Counted from the stretch's first letter, positions 1-13,380 are shown. The stretch: 64,000 nucleotides of DNA from Adineta steineri (GCA_905250115.1 CAJNOI010000005.1:992001-1056000), one strand, 5' to 3'. The notes: generated by a model from the letters alone, not told the origin. A program made the numbers and translations.

Positions 1-1831
1 AACTTTTTTTGATAATCTACCTGCAGATATCGTTATATGATTTATGGATTCAAGTTACTTATATTTCTTTATAATGAATACTTCTTTATCTTAATTATCA
101 CAGATAATCATTCTTACTACTAATGTTTCTATATCCTGTGGTTTATTGAAATTGACATATCATATTAATATGAGTTTGATTTGTGTGTTAATGCTCTAGT
201 CTCTCAATATAGCATGCCTTCTAAACTGTAACATACCAGTTGAATATCGATAGTATCTAATATATTTTCTTTAATATTTTTTTTGACTAAAAGCAACAAT
301 AAGAACAGTTTATAGATCTCGATGCTTATGTCATGCATGTGACAAAAGAAAATATGTTGATTATAAGTATTTCCTGAATCAATTTTTTCTTTACACTTAA
401 TTTGTGCATGATTGATACATTTTGTGATGATGTAATGGTATTATCCAACTACCCTTTCATTCAATAAGAAAAATTTTTTCATCACTTTTTTCAATTCTAT
501 CATGTACACACTTCCGTAATATTGAGTAGAGAAAACAAAATATGAAAATGAAATTTTTATTAACTGCAAAGAATAATAACTCAGATACCTTGATTATGTT
601 TATTCATGAATTTTAGTTAAAGGAATGAGAATAATTGTATTACATCGATCATGATATTAAATATCTATATATTAATGCTTTTAATAATGAAACAATACCT
701 TATTGTTAGATTTAACTTTTATCTTTATTTGAAGTACTTATTATAATAAAAAGGAAATGACTCTTTATAACTGTATCAGTATTTCATTTAAATATATATT
801 TTAAATTTTGTGAAAAAATAACGATATGAATAAAATTGGTAAAGAATTAATTTAAAACTATATTTAGATTTTTATATTATTTTCTGATCGTTATTAAATT
901 ATTTATTAATCTGTCTTGTTGAAAATATAAGTCAGAATAATGTCTTTTCAGTTAATTCTATTGAGCAAATACTCGCATTCCAATTCATTGTGTTATATAT
1001 TCACATGAAATGATCATTAAATGCGTAAAAATAGCAGTAGAAAAATCGAGTATAATATGACCCCCTTATGAGTTGAGTTGGCCTTGTGAAAGAAGATTCA
1101 GAAAAGGCAATATGACGGGGAGAAAAAAGAGAGAACACACGATCGTTTTCTTTTTCCATCATTGAGTTTTCGATGCTGTTAGCGAGAGTTTCTATTCTTT
1201 AAATGATGATAAGAAAAGAAGAGAAACAGAGAAAACGAAGAATAAGATCAATTGTTTGTTCACATGAGCGATGATCAATCTAGTTGTTATTTTTCTCGAT
1301 TAAGGATCGTGTTATTTTCTTAGCACCAAAATTAACATATATATATATATATATATATTATCGTATTACTTTTTTTTTATTCTGACTGACAAGTCTTATT
1401 AACGATTACATGCATCACTACTACTGATTATTCTCCTGATATTATTATCGATATATGAAATCTTAATAGAAATTACGATTAATCTTCTGTTATGTCAAGT
1501 AAGTAGTACGATTACTTATATATGTATATGCGATTCAACACTATGAAAAAAAAGAAGACGTACAAATGAAAATGAGGATTATCAAGTTCATTTCTTTTAG
1601 CCAAAAGCTATAACATTGATTCTCAAGGGACATTATTTTGTTTGCATGATTTACAATAAAATACACATGAGAAAATTGAACCTTTAGACTGTAAACAATC
1701 TCCTAGTTATATTAAATAGTGTATTATATACCGATGCATTTCAATGTTTAAAAAAGACTTTTAGTAATAATTAATTCATGTCCATTTATTAACTATATAG
1801 ATAAATAATTATCGATATCTAAACTATATTA
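1..1831. other. AT-rich flank without a recognised gene
   Basis: No reading frame with protein-like composition and no RNA gene could be recognised on either strand. The stretch is very AT-rich with homopolymer runs, and it includes an (AT)n microsatellite. Its last few hundred bases must hold the promoter and 5' leader of the gene that starts at 1832. Confidence 0.5.
1337..1358. repeat. (AT)n dinucleotide microsatellite
   Basis: About eleven uninterrupted AT units, seen directly. It lies in intergenic DNA roughly 0.5 kb upstream of the first gene. Confidence 0.85.
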
Positions 1832-2440
1832 ATGGAAGTTCTTATTACTGTTGTTGGTGAATTTCTTTGGACTACATCGTAAGTATTACATCCGATTATG
1901 TATTATGTGATGATCTCTCTCTCGCTGCTTCATTCTAGATGTGGTGTCGTGAATTTTTGTCTAAGCTCCGGTATAAGTGCATTAGTAGTATTTGTCTCAT
2001 TTCTCGGTGCTATTCTTGCATCCGCTTTTTATAAATATTCAACCAGCCGCGGGTACATGTTATCTCATCATACTACAACAGCATTACTAGATGATGATGA
2101 TGATGATGACGATGAATCTGTTAGTACAAGTTTATTGACTATGAAAAACTCTATTAAATCGCCGTCATCATTTCAAAGAACGACAAATTCAATTTATAAT
2201 AATCCTATAGATTCATTGTCAAACATACATATGCCTATTGATCAAAATACAAGTGACAACGAAGAAGTAATATTCAATAATATGATAGAGGATGATTCTG
2301 ACGAAGAATTTCAAGTTCAATACATACAAAATAATTATCATTCTCTTAATGATACCAATATGATGACTACAGATTATCTTGATCAATTTAATTCCTATGA
2401 ATTACAGATAGACAATGAAACTGAATTTGAATCATCTTAG
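1832..2440 (+). CDS. small single-pass membrane protein with acidic tail (unknown)
   Basis: Two exons, 1832-1878 and 1939-2440, are joined across a 60-bp intron (GTAAGT...TTCTAG) and give a 182-residue protein. The start is the ATG that opens the short first exon and splices in frame (...WTTS/CGVVNF...). Residues about 22-43 form one hydrophobic segment (SALVVFVSFLGAILASAFY), followed by a short basic stretch, then a long acidic, Ser/Asn-rich tail with a run of eight Asp near residue 70. Topology is probably a short outside N-terminus and a cytoplasmic acidic tail, which is inferred. I recognise no conserved domain or family. It is followed by about 330 bp without a gene before the convergent PDZ locus. 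The spliced structure argues for a real gene; function is unknown. Confidence 0.6.
2090..2115 (+). repeat. GAT/GAC triplet run coding an Asp tract
   Basis: Eight or nine consecutive GAT/GAC codons inside the small membrane-protein gene make a polyaspartate stretch. Such pure codon runs are prone to length change by slippage. Confidence 0.8.
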
Positions 2441-2770
2441 AAATATAGTCATTGTCATGTTATTTTGATATTTGTTGTATATACAATGACGATTATATCG
2501 GAAAATTAGATGCATATCTTTAATTTTAATAATTCATCTTTTCATGTTTTGCTAAACTATGTTAGTTGCAAAAGAAGAATAAGAAATAAAAAGCACATAC
2601 TCCGTATAATAAAAAGGAAGAAGTATGAAAAAAAATTTAAAACAAAAACAGAAAAAAAGAAAGGTATATCATATAATTATAGTATATACTTTAGTTATAG
2701 ATAGTATAATCAAACACCTCTTATACACAAAGCAAGAAAAGACTACATATATAAAACTAAATATAAATTA
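2441..2770. other. convergent intergenic stretch
   Basis: It holds the 3' ends of two convergent genes. It is A-rich, with several AATAAA-like words on both strands. The short open frames here are lysine/asparagine-rich and look like chance. Confidence 0.45.
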
Positions 2771-4460
2771 TCATAGCTTAGTTGTTGATTCTTGTCGATC
2801 TAAACAATAATCGAATAATTAAATAAAATATGAAGACAAAAAAAAAAAGCTTACCAAAAAAATTACTGTTTCTAATGTTATTATTTGATGTATGCGTTCC
2901 AACATTGATATTATTAATAACTGGTTCTATACGAACAATAGTTGGTAATGTTTGTGATGTAACCGGATATTTTCTATCCTGATACCAACGTAAAGATTTC
3001 TTATCAAGTACGAGTAATTCAAGATCATGACGTTCCATATGTAATTGTATTTTATTTAATATTGTTTCATACGTTAATGTTTGAATATCCGTACCATTAA
3101 CTTCAATAATACGATCACCATTACGTAAACCACAAAGAGCAGCTGATGAATTCTTTTTTATATTAGAAACGTGTACTCGACTAATTCAATATAAATGAGA
3201 TGTAAGTTGAGAAAAAGAAAATATGATTTCTTACCCAAGTCTTTTTGGATTACCAGTTAGAAAAAAACCACAGAAAGGTGATGAAGGAAGTCTCCGAATA
3301 TAACAAAGTCGTGCTACAGGTGCATCATTTTTAGATATTTGCGATACTTTAGCATCTGTGTCTTCTAAATATGATCAAATAAACGATAAGATTAATTTTG
3401 ATTTTGATTTCTATAATAACATGAAAACTTACTCTTAGATGTAATTGATGAACTAGTTTTTGAACGAAAAAGTTTTGGAGAAGCAGTGATACCTAAAGAA
3501 AGGAAAAATATTATTATCATTCATAGAAAAAACTACGTGATATTGATTAAACCTGTACTATATGCCGGTATATTTCCATTAATACCATAATCGATTATAT
3601 TATTCGATTGTTTTTCTTGATCGGGTATATCCGAAGAATTTTTATTTATTATTTGTTGTTTAAGACTACTATCTGGACTATTTCGAGATGAAAGATCCTT
3701 ATTAATAACACCTTGTGTATGTGTTGTAGTTATTGAATTATTATCAATATTATTGACAAGAATATTTCCACTTTTATTTGTATCATTTGTTGATGCAAAA
3801 ATATCATTCATATGATTATTGGTAACACACATTTCAATTGTATCTTGAGTTTTTATTGCAGAAAAAAGCATTTGAACTACCTAAATAAAAAGATTATTTA
3901 TCAAGTATAAAAAAGAAACATACCTGTTCATATGTAATATTTCGTACATCTACACTATCAATTTCGACTAATTCATCATTCACTAGTAAACCAGCAACTT
4001 CAGCTGTAGAATTCTATTTATTATGAAAAAAAGACAATTAAAATTCATGTTCTATACATCAACAAACCTTTTCAACGGCGGTGATTGTATGATCATAATC
4101 ACCTGTAGCACTAAGAACAAAACCTAGACCTTTATTAGGATCGATTTTGAGTAAACATCGACGAGGATCTCTTATATAATCATATAATCCACTAGATCGA
4201 TTTGAACGAACTGTATGATATAATCGTGACATATGTTGCATTTCTTCAGAAAAATTTCGTATAAAATCATTAGGTGGTACTGATGTTTGTGCTGTAGGAA
4301 TATCATAATCAACTGAAGAAACAAAAAACAAACGTGTAAAAATACGAGCCCACTATTCTACATGGTTTTGATAGTTTCAATAATGTCATAAATAGTCTAA
4401 TTAGCAACCTACCTTGTTCATGCAATTTCCCATTATGTAATGAATAGAAAATGCTAACAT
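2771..4460 (-). CDS. two-PDZ scaffold protein with C-terminal PDZ ligand (NHERF/PDZK1-like)
   Basis: Seven or eight exons join in frame. The first PDZ domain (about 4325-3880) has a GLGFVL carboxylate-binding loop. A Ser/Asn/Thr-rich linker follows (3870-3440), then a second PDZ domain (3360-2960) with ARLCYIRR, GDRIIEVNGTDI and LELLVLD, wording typical of NHERF/PDZK1 domains. The final 29-base exon (2771-2799) codes a tail ending in T-T-K-L, a class I PDZ-ligand pattern (T at -2, L at 0). The proposed first exon (4433-4460 onward) starts MLAFSIHYIMGNCMNK. If the second Met (4433) is used, MGNC would be an N-myristoylation/palmitoylation-type start. Joining that exon to the next needs an atypical GTTGCT donor. 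This gene may instead be the 3' part of the upstream seven-PDZ gene. PDZ identity is firm; gene limits are not. Confidence 0.6.
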
Positions 4461-4618
4461 GCATCTATAGTATATATAATTTAAAATAAAAAACTAATTG
4501 AATTTTCCAAAGCTACACTACACGTCGTACTTCATAGTTATAATAATAATGCAAAAAAAAACGTATATGTATTTCAAAGAAATGTTCACATAAGTACATG
4601 CAAAAGAAATAGAAATGA

Positions 4619-7600
4619 TCACGAACGTTTGTTTGATTTATCATATCCAATAAATTGAAAAAGATTATTAATTGTATTTGATACAGAATTAACTTTTGAT
4701 TTATCTGTTAACATCTGATTTTGTTTTCCGTTAAATCCACTAGATGTTCTTTGATTTGTAGAAGAGATATATTTTTGTTGAGATGGATTCATTGATAATG
4801 TTGTATCAACAACATCAATTGTTTCTTCGGAAGTAGATGATATGAAATCATCTTTTGTTATAGAACGTTGATGAACTTTATAAGTAGTACCCATCATTGA
4901 TTGACCGATCATATCTTGTGATGTAACTGGTGTACTTGCAGCTATTGAATCCAAAGTTTCAAAACTTTTTCTTGATTTACTTCTTGGAAAAATATGTTTT
5001 ACTTTAATGTAAGGTTCTTTGAATTTTTTATGTGTTCTCATACAATATCTATATACTTGTTCGTCAACTACAAGCAATTCTAATCGTCCGTTATATTTAG
5101 CTTTTTCAATTGTACGTTTAACTTTATCTATATCTAAACCTTTTGTTTTACGATCATTGACTTTTATTAATAGATCACGTGATTGTAAACCAGCAAGTTC
5201 ACCTGGTAATTTTGGTTCAACTCGTGAAATCATTGGATATTCATATTTAGGTTCTTTACTTATATCAAAACCGAATGTTGATGCTGGTTGACCATCAGAA
5301 TTTGTTGTATTTAAATGACAAAGACGTAATGAATATGTTAATTCTTGATTTCGTTGTCCTAAAAATACATATTGATTATTAAATATAGAAATAGTAGAAA
5401 AAGTAAGTCAAATATAACTCGCCTTCGATAAACACCATATGTTCTTTTTTTTTGATCAACAAAAGTTCATCTCAATTTTAGATAATATATGAAAGAAATA
5501 CTAATTCTTATTGTAGCTTGATGAAAATGTAAAACATAAAGGTATTGACTAATCCTCTATTCATTCACTATAGTAATAGTAGTCTTAGGAAACAAAGAAA
5601 AGGAAGAATAGATTCATACTATTACAATAGAGTAAAAAAGTAAGTAAAAGTTCTTTTCATATAAAAAAAAACATTGAAGTTTACATAGAATAAGTCTATG
5701 GATTAAAATCTGAATATAATCGAAAGTATCTGAAAATCAATTTCTTTTTTTTTTTGATTACATACTTTGATATACTTCTAAAGCATTTACACGATGATGA
5801 GTTGGTTCTTCTTCTTTAGTGTTATCAGTTGTAATTCCTACAGCATTATTACTATTGCCACGTAATAGTAATTGATTGTTATGTTTTTCTTCGATGTTTG
5901 ATATTGGTTGTTGATTAACAACAATTTGTACGATTTTTTGTTGAAGTGCTTGTTTAATTATTTGAATTGTATCATTATAATTTGTATGAATAAGTGGTTT
6001 TTTATTAATCGATAAAATTGTATCATTAAGTTGTAAACCAGCTTCTTCTGCTGGTGAATCTTTATCAATATTAGTAATAACAAATGGTGGTTGTTCTTCA
6101 CCGCTAATTGAAAATCCAGCTGAACGACCTATAAGAGGTTTTAAAATACAAATACGTGTACCAGGTAAAATACAAGATGATAATGCTTCATTTGGTTTAT
6201 ATAATAAATTATTGAAATTAGAATTCAGTTGTTGTTGTTGTCCTAGAAAAAAAAATTATATTAATTTTCTCTAAAAAATATAATTTTAAATTTACCTTGA
6301 TTTATATCATCTTCAGTGATTTCTGAAAGAATACTTTGCCAATCAATAAAACTTTTTTCTTGATAATTTTTATATCGTTGCATATCATTTATATTCAATA
6401 GAATTAAATTGAAACTTTCATTTGAAAGTATTAATGTTTGAACAAGCATTCTAACATTATCATGGGGTATTTGTTCAACATTGTGTTTATTTACATATAA
6501 TATAACATCATCATTACGTAAACCACAATTATAAGCTGGCATATCAATTTCAACATTATCAATTATATGAAAATTATTTTTATAATGTAATGTAAAACCT
6601 ACGGAATTATTAATTGATTCTTGTTTGAAAACACAATGTTTCATATAAACTGGACCAGTATCATCAATAAATAAAACATTAATTAAATCTTCTGAAAGTA
6701 AATTTGATGATTGCCGTTCGATAGGTTCATAATTTGATGATGATGAAGATGATGATAATGATGGCAACGTAATTCGATTTTGATCTCGTTTGATATTTTC
6801 AATTAATTCTAAATATTTTGGATCATTTTTAACTGTTAAATGTACGGGTGATTTTTTTACTAATCTATGTCGAACATTTTTATGATTAATTTTTGTAACA
6901 TCAATATTATTAACAGTTAATATACGATCACCATTACGTAAACCAGCTTTATGTGCTGTTGATAATGGTCGAACATTATTTATTGAATGTATTATAATTT
7001 GACTATTTTTATCAGGTGTAAATGAATAAAAATCTAATCCTAAAGCTTCTTTTAATATAATATGACGAATTTTCTCATCTGTATCATCATTTTGTTTTGA
7101 TTGATTTGCATCTTTATGTTCTTCAATTTTATTTGATAAACCAACTGATAATAAAAAATTTAATTCATTAGGTTTATCATATGCTGCTATTGCAGATGCT
7201 CGTGGATCATCAAATATTGTTGATAATCTTGTTGATTTATTTCGTGCAATAAGTACATTAATAGAACCGACAGTATTTAATGTTTCATAGATTTTTTGAG
7301 AAACATCAGAAAATTCATTTAAACGTATATCAACATCTTCAATTTTAATTAACCAATCATCCATATGAAGACCAGCTATATCAGCTTTTGATTGTTGATC
7401 TATAGCTGAAACAACACATTGTAATGAATCTGTTTGTTTACTTAATTTAAAACCAAGTGGAACTGTTTCAGTTGGTTGCATTAATTTTATATTATGTAAT
7501 TCATAACCATAATCAGGTAATTCTGATATTGGTGTTGTAACTAAAAATAAAATAATAAAATATCAACAAAGTAAAAATCTATGCAGAGTTAGAGAGCATT

Positions 7601-10309
7601 ATATTTATTAGTTTATAGAGCACATATATATGTAATATTCAAGTTATATGCCTCACCAAGTGCCATTTCTATAGATGGTTTAGAAGTAACTAAATCGTTT
7701 TCAGCTTTTTCTCCTTCGTCCGCAGAATTTGTAGATATATTTGAAATCGATTGATTATCTTCATTAGGAAATGATTCATTTGAATTTTCTTCTATTTCAT
7801 TTGTATTTGATATATGAAATGTATCAACGATATATTCTTCTTCTACTTGTATTTTAACTTTAGTATATTCCGAATTTACAATTTCTAGATCAGAATCGGA
7901 ACTTTTCGATTTAATAGATTCGCTTTTATCATGTTCAATACTATGATTTAATTTCTTTTCTATATCATTAGATATATTTTCCGTTGATATAGGTGTTTCT
8001 ATTGGCTTGAAATGTAATTCTTCATTTTTGTCATCTTCTAATTTATTATTGATATTTTGTGAAGTGTCAGTAACAACTGAATGAATTTGTTCTGCATCAT
8101 CATATATATCTGATGTTGTAGATGAAAAATCTTCATCAACATCGATATTATTCAATATAGTTCGAGATTTGTTAATCTTCTTAGATTCGTTCAAAATATT
8201 CATTTCTTTCCTATAACTCCTTTATATTAATTTTTTGTTTTTGGTTTAAATAATATTTATTCTATTCATAAGTAAGAATAAAATTCTCAAAAAACAAAAA
8301 CTTACTTAGATGAAGATTAGATTGAGAAAATCGAGAATTATCTAAAAAAATAAATGAATATGTTATCCAATCATTTATCATAATAATATCTATTCTCAAA
8401 TAAATTTTCTAACACTTTGATGAATAATGACAGTGTGAATATATCTTTAAATTAGTAGTTTTTTAAATTAATAGCAATGATTAGTACTTTTGTTTTTAAT
8501 TAGTAGAATTTTAGTTGATTCCTTTATTAAAAAGCGAGAAACCTGCTTATTCTATATGTGCCAATCTAGAAATAATCTCGAAGAGAAATACAAACAATCG
8601 ACAAACCTTGTTCGTAAATAGGCCATGTGGATAATGATTGAACAGTTGTTGGATTTAAAATATTTTGAATTGTTTGATTATTTTTGGCTGATGATGAATG
8701 ATTAGTAACAGTATTATTATTTCTTATTGTTAATTTTGGACTGTGTACTTGTTTTTTTAAATTTTTATGTTGTTTGAAAGACGATGATAATCGTTGGATT
8801 TTAGGACTGTCATCTCCCGAAGAATTAAAAGTTGATACACTCGTTAGAATTCGACGTGTTTGTTGTGTTGGTGATGGATTCGTCATACCAACTTGTAAGA
8901 AATTAAAAGGTGTTTGCAACGAATTATTCTCTTTTTTTTCTTCATTTAGAACTATAAAAAGAAATGTTGTCATTATTTTATAAAATAATTTTTTAAATAT
9001 AACCTGGTTTTCGTCCACCATCTAAATCAGCATTAATTGATGCATAATCCAATGTTTTTTCACTTTTAAGACTCCAGGAAAATCGAAGTGCTGTAGCTGC
9101 TCCAACACCTTTATGAACATTTCCATGTTTCTTTTTATGTTTTGCTGTATATCGATTCGTATATATTTGTAATGAAAGACGATCATATTGTTCATCTGTT
9201 ATTGTTAATATTGTTTCTCGTTGTTGATTTTGTTCTGATTGTTCATTACTACATGTACGATGGATATGTTCCACTGTTTGTGTAGCTGGAAGAGTTGATG
9301 ATTTTGTTCGTTCAAGTGTATTTAATGGTGAATTTAATTCACTATCAAGATTCGATATTAAATTTGTTTGTAATGTTTGAATTAGATAAGCTTTTTTTGC
9401 AATAAGAAAATTAAGTACTTTATCATGACGTTTTTTCTTAAGAAAATATAAAACATCTTCAAAAGGTAAATGAAGTAATGATGTATCATTAACTGCTATA
9501 ATATGATCATTTCGTTGCATACCGGCACGAGCAGCTGGAGAATAAGATTCAACATCTCTAATAATATGACCAAAATCTGTATCTGGTTCTAATGTAATTC
9601 CAATTGAATCAATATTTGGTTGAAGAGTTACAGTACACATACGTAATTCTGATTCACAACAAGTATCAGCATCTAAATATAGATATCACATTGAAATTCA
9701 ATTTAATTAAAATTAATATTGATATATAATAAGCTACATACCCATATCATCAGATGGTAATTTTTCAGTATCATCAAATTTATCACGAGATACATTTTGT
9801 GTTTCTGTTTGCGATTGATTGTGTAGAAGTTCATTTGGAGTTTCAATAAATTGTGATGCTTCTATTCGAATACAATTCTCATTATTTTCATCAATATTTA
9901 TTTGATAACGTTGAACGAATTCAGCACTTTTTGAATCAAGAACTAAAAAACGGATTCGATCTTGCTCAAGTGCATATTCAATACATGAAAGTATAACATA
10001 AAAATCATCATTTCCAGTCGAATGACCATTAACAGCAAGAACAATATCTTCAGATAAAAGTCCTCCACTTTCAGCTGGACTATTAGGTTCAATACTATCA
10101 ATACGTAAACCAAGTGGATGCTTATTACGATTTAAAAGAATTCCATAACCTAAAATATCATAGAATTTAATTTTAATTTTATGTTAAATATATTTTTTTT
10201 TAATACCATCATAATGAGGCCATTTATATAATATACATAAACGTGGAATAATATTTGATAGTTGTATATCATCAGAATCAATTGATTGATTTGTATCGCT
10301 GGACTGCAT
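4619..10309 (-). CDS. seven-PDZ-domain scaffold protein (NHERF/PDZK1-like)
   Basis: About nine exons, roughly 1,500 residues, start at the ATG at 10307-10309 (MQSSDTNQ...). Domains in order are: PDZ1 about 10150-9900 (HPLGLRIDSIEPNSPAESGG); PDZ2 about 9640-9400 (DSIGITLEPD, RNDHIIAVNDTS); a long Ser/Thr/Gln linker and an acidic linker (8990-7660); PDZ3 (7460-7240), PDZ4 (7060-6790) and PDZ5 (6650-6370) in one large exon; PDZ6 about 6170-5910 (GFSISGEEQPPFVITNI); PDZ7 about 5330-5040 (LRLCHL, FGFDI, LELLVVD); then a Ser/Thr-rich tail ending NKRS. Nearly all introns I could phase are phase 1 and lie between domains. Such scaffolds cluster transporters, channels and receptors at the membrane cortex. 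The in-frame stop at 4619-4621 is the reason for ending the gene here. A donor upstream of it could extend the protein into the next two PDZ domains. Confidence 0.75.
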
Positions 10310-12703
10310 GCGTAAATTTAATCGGAGGGTATTTTTAGTAAGTTATCACTAGACTAATAGATAAATAAATTAATAATGTGAATATAAAAAAAAAATACAT
10401 CGATTTTTATTTCACTTATACATTCTATTTTGACTCATATAAAAATAAACATTTAACATAATAATTATGTATGTTTACATACTATTTCTCTATCTGTCTA
10501 TCTATAGGGATTACATTGATCTCATAAAATGCTACTTTCTTTTAAAAAAAGTATATAGAATTAAGATATTTAATCATATGATATGTAACATTTTAGAGAA
10601 AATGTAGATATGATTCATTAAAAAATGCTATGATTGTAAATGATGTTTCGTAGAAAAAAAAAGTAGCAACTAACCCACTTAAATGACACTCAGAAATATT
10701 ATTTATGAATTTCTTAACCAAGGTCTGTTTGCACTATACGACATTGTAGTACAAGCTCTATATAATACCAAAATTATAAGAGGACAATAAAGACTAGTAA
10801 AATCTTCTAAATTATTCGAAGATTTTAATTTAGAACCAATGTTTGCAAAGTTTATAGATGTTATCTGTAATAATACCGATGAGTAATTTTTTTAGTACAT
10901 GTTGACATTAACTCAATTATACGAAAGTACTTTTTATGCGAACTTTGAGTTCGTAACTAGAAAGTATGGGTACTTGTTTGTTTGAATCTTGATTTTATAA
11001 AAGATTTTAATTTAAAATCGAATGATAAAATGTTTTTTTTTATTATAGTTTATTTAAGTTGCTATTAATATATACTCACGTTTTATTAGTCCTCGATTCA
11101 ATCATGTGTAGTTCGAATCGTTTGATACGAAGAATAAAAAAGAATCATAAGACGATACGCACTAATAGTCTCCTCTTGTTTTTTTTCTTCTTTACCAGGT
11201 ATATACAAGGTTGTTTACTAAAATTATATTACTGTTTTTGCGTGGTTAGTTTTCTCTTATAGATCTTTTTCTCATCATATTTTAGGAAATAGACAAATAA
11301 CAAATCCTACAGAAGTCAACGTATCGAATAGCAGTATACAGTAGAAGATTCCGGCGCTTTCTTAAAGAATTAAGTATCAGTAGTCACGTTTTTACAAAAA
11401 AAAGACTGATTATCTGACAAGCAAGAATGTCAGTGATATTTCAAACAATATCTCCATATTTCTGTGTTTTTTTATGATAGAATAAGCAAAAAATACATAG
11501 TAATTTTATGTAGTTTATGTCTTTTACTTTTTTTGAATACAAAAGAATAGAATAAATACTTTTCTTTTTTCGTTAATGAATGTATTTTTGATATGCGAAT
11601 GAATAATGTGTACATGTCAAGCTTGCAATGATGGTAAAAGAGAAGAAGATAACAATGAAAGAACGATATGTGATAAAAAAATTTCATGGAATGAAAAGAA
11701 AATAATTCCATATGTTTGATTTATTTTTGGTTTTATAAATAATATTATTACTATATGGTAAAGAAACTGTTGTTGATGTCAACGTTAAATTAGATGCAAC
11801 ATACAATAAAAATCTTGTACTAATGATAGTGACTATCTTTGTGTGCTTTTCAGTGATCGAAAGAAAAGTTTTCGAAGCATCTTTCACTTTGATTTCATAT
11901 AGGACGATATCATTTTCATGAAGTATCGGCCAGCAACTCTGACATTAACAATCAGTTGAAACAAATGATAAATTTCTATTAATAGTTTTTTCGATGATTG
12001 TATTGGATAGCAATGATCTATTGTAATTTTTTATTATATGATTACATTCAATTTGAATTTAGTATTTATAAATAAATATTTTTTAAACGGTTACAAGAGA
12101 GTGCAGAGAATATTTTATTGACAAAGATAAATAATATGTGAAGACAAAAATAAACCTGTATCATTCAGATTTTGAAGTTAATTTTAACAATGATTAATAG
12201 GATATGAGCCATTTTCTTCAAGAAAAAACATATCGTTTACATATCTACCGTACAGACATCGGCTACAATCCAATCATTGATAGCTATTTTATTGTTATCA
12301 AGTACTATACAAAGAATTTAATTAACTACAATTCGGTTCTGGTATTTATAAAGTAAGAATAGTCAGTTATTCAAACGAAACATATAAATCATTTCTTAGA
12401 TATTACTTATTTCTTTATTTATGAAAGTGAATGTCTAATAAGAAGTATAAAAAAAGACAATAATTTTTTGACGACATTACGATTTAACTGTATATTTAAT
12501 TCAAAACTAATATATAACTTAACAGTTAGCTTCATCCTTTAATTCTCAAAATTTATACGGTAGTACTTAAATAGGTTTCTTCTCTAAAAAGAAAGTTATC
12601 TTGAAGGTAAAATAGAATTTGCATTCAAAAAAATGACTTATTCTACTTCACAAAATATGATTTATAGTTGAAAAACAAGTCTTTATTTTATAATTAATTC
12701 ATA
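10310..12703. other. 2.4-kb intergenic stretch, no gene recognised
   Basis: This is the longest gene-free stretch in the window. It contains the upstream region of the seven-PDZ gene and the 3' flank of the secreted-protein gene. Open frames here (for example around 11060-11260 and 11470-11890) are short, rich in Phe/Leu/Lys and have no convincing splice partners. No tRNA, repeat array or transposon end was seen. Confidence 0.45.
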
Positions 12704-13380
12704 TTAAAGTTTGACACCTTTACATGCTTCTTGAATACGTCGAGTATCATCTGTAAAACCAGGTTTTGAATCAGATGCATCATCAAGTGTACCTGCTTCA
12801 CCATGAGGTCCATAACGTAAATTTTCTTTACGTAAACCAGTAGCAAGACATTTAACTTCTGCAACTTTTTCACCTTCTTCTACATAAAGAAAAAACATTT
12901 ATATGATATATTTTGTTTTTGAATATTATCATCAAACTTACTAGTAAGACAAATATTATTACAAACTAATTTTTTTCCAGTTTTATCCATAATAAAAAAT
13001 TTCAAATGTTTACCAGCATTTGCTGTTGTAAATTTTAATGATTTCGATGGGTCTGGAAGTTGTTCATAAGAACTCTTGATAGCTAATTTAATATTACATT
13101 GTTTAGCAATATTATCAATAATTTTCAATGTTGGAACAAATTCTTTATGAATATGAATAATATCACCCACTAAATTTTTTCCTTTACCCTTAACAATCAT
13201 ACATTTTTCTAAATAAAACATTGTAAATAAATAAATTTACTTGAATTATAATTTACCTTTCTTAGGTGCTTTGGTTGGCTTATCCTTCGTAGTTGTACCA
13301 TTGCTTTTATGAAAAAGTAAACCTTCAATTGCAAGTACACATACAACAACAAGTAATAATACGATATAAATTGATTTCAT
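12704..13380 (-). CDS. small secreted six-cysteine protein (unknown family)
   Basis: Three exons (13257-13380, 12942-13208, 12704-12879) join in frame to 188 residues. The chosen ATG at 13378-13380 opens a classic signal peptide (MKSIYIVLLLVVVCVLAIEG). A short Lys/Thr-rich stretch follows, then a compact domain containing six cysteines (C-MIV, C-NIK, C-NN, C-LT, C-LAT, C-KGV), which suggests three disulfides. The middle of the domain reads like an antiparallel beta fold with alternating hydrophobics (GKHLKFFIMDKTGKKLVC). I do not recognise the family. It is probably exported, and no membrane anchor is visible. Coding evidence is strong because all three exons keep frame across short GT-AG introns. 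Confidence 0.75.

Noticed and set aside
11059..11887. Several short frames on both strands in the 2.4-kb intergenic stretch
   Set aside because: Phe/Leu/Lys-rich, short, and without signal-peptide logic or in-frame spliced neighbours.
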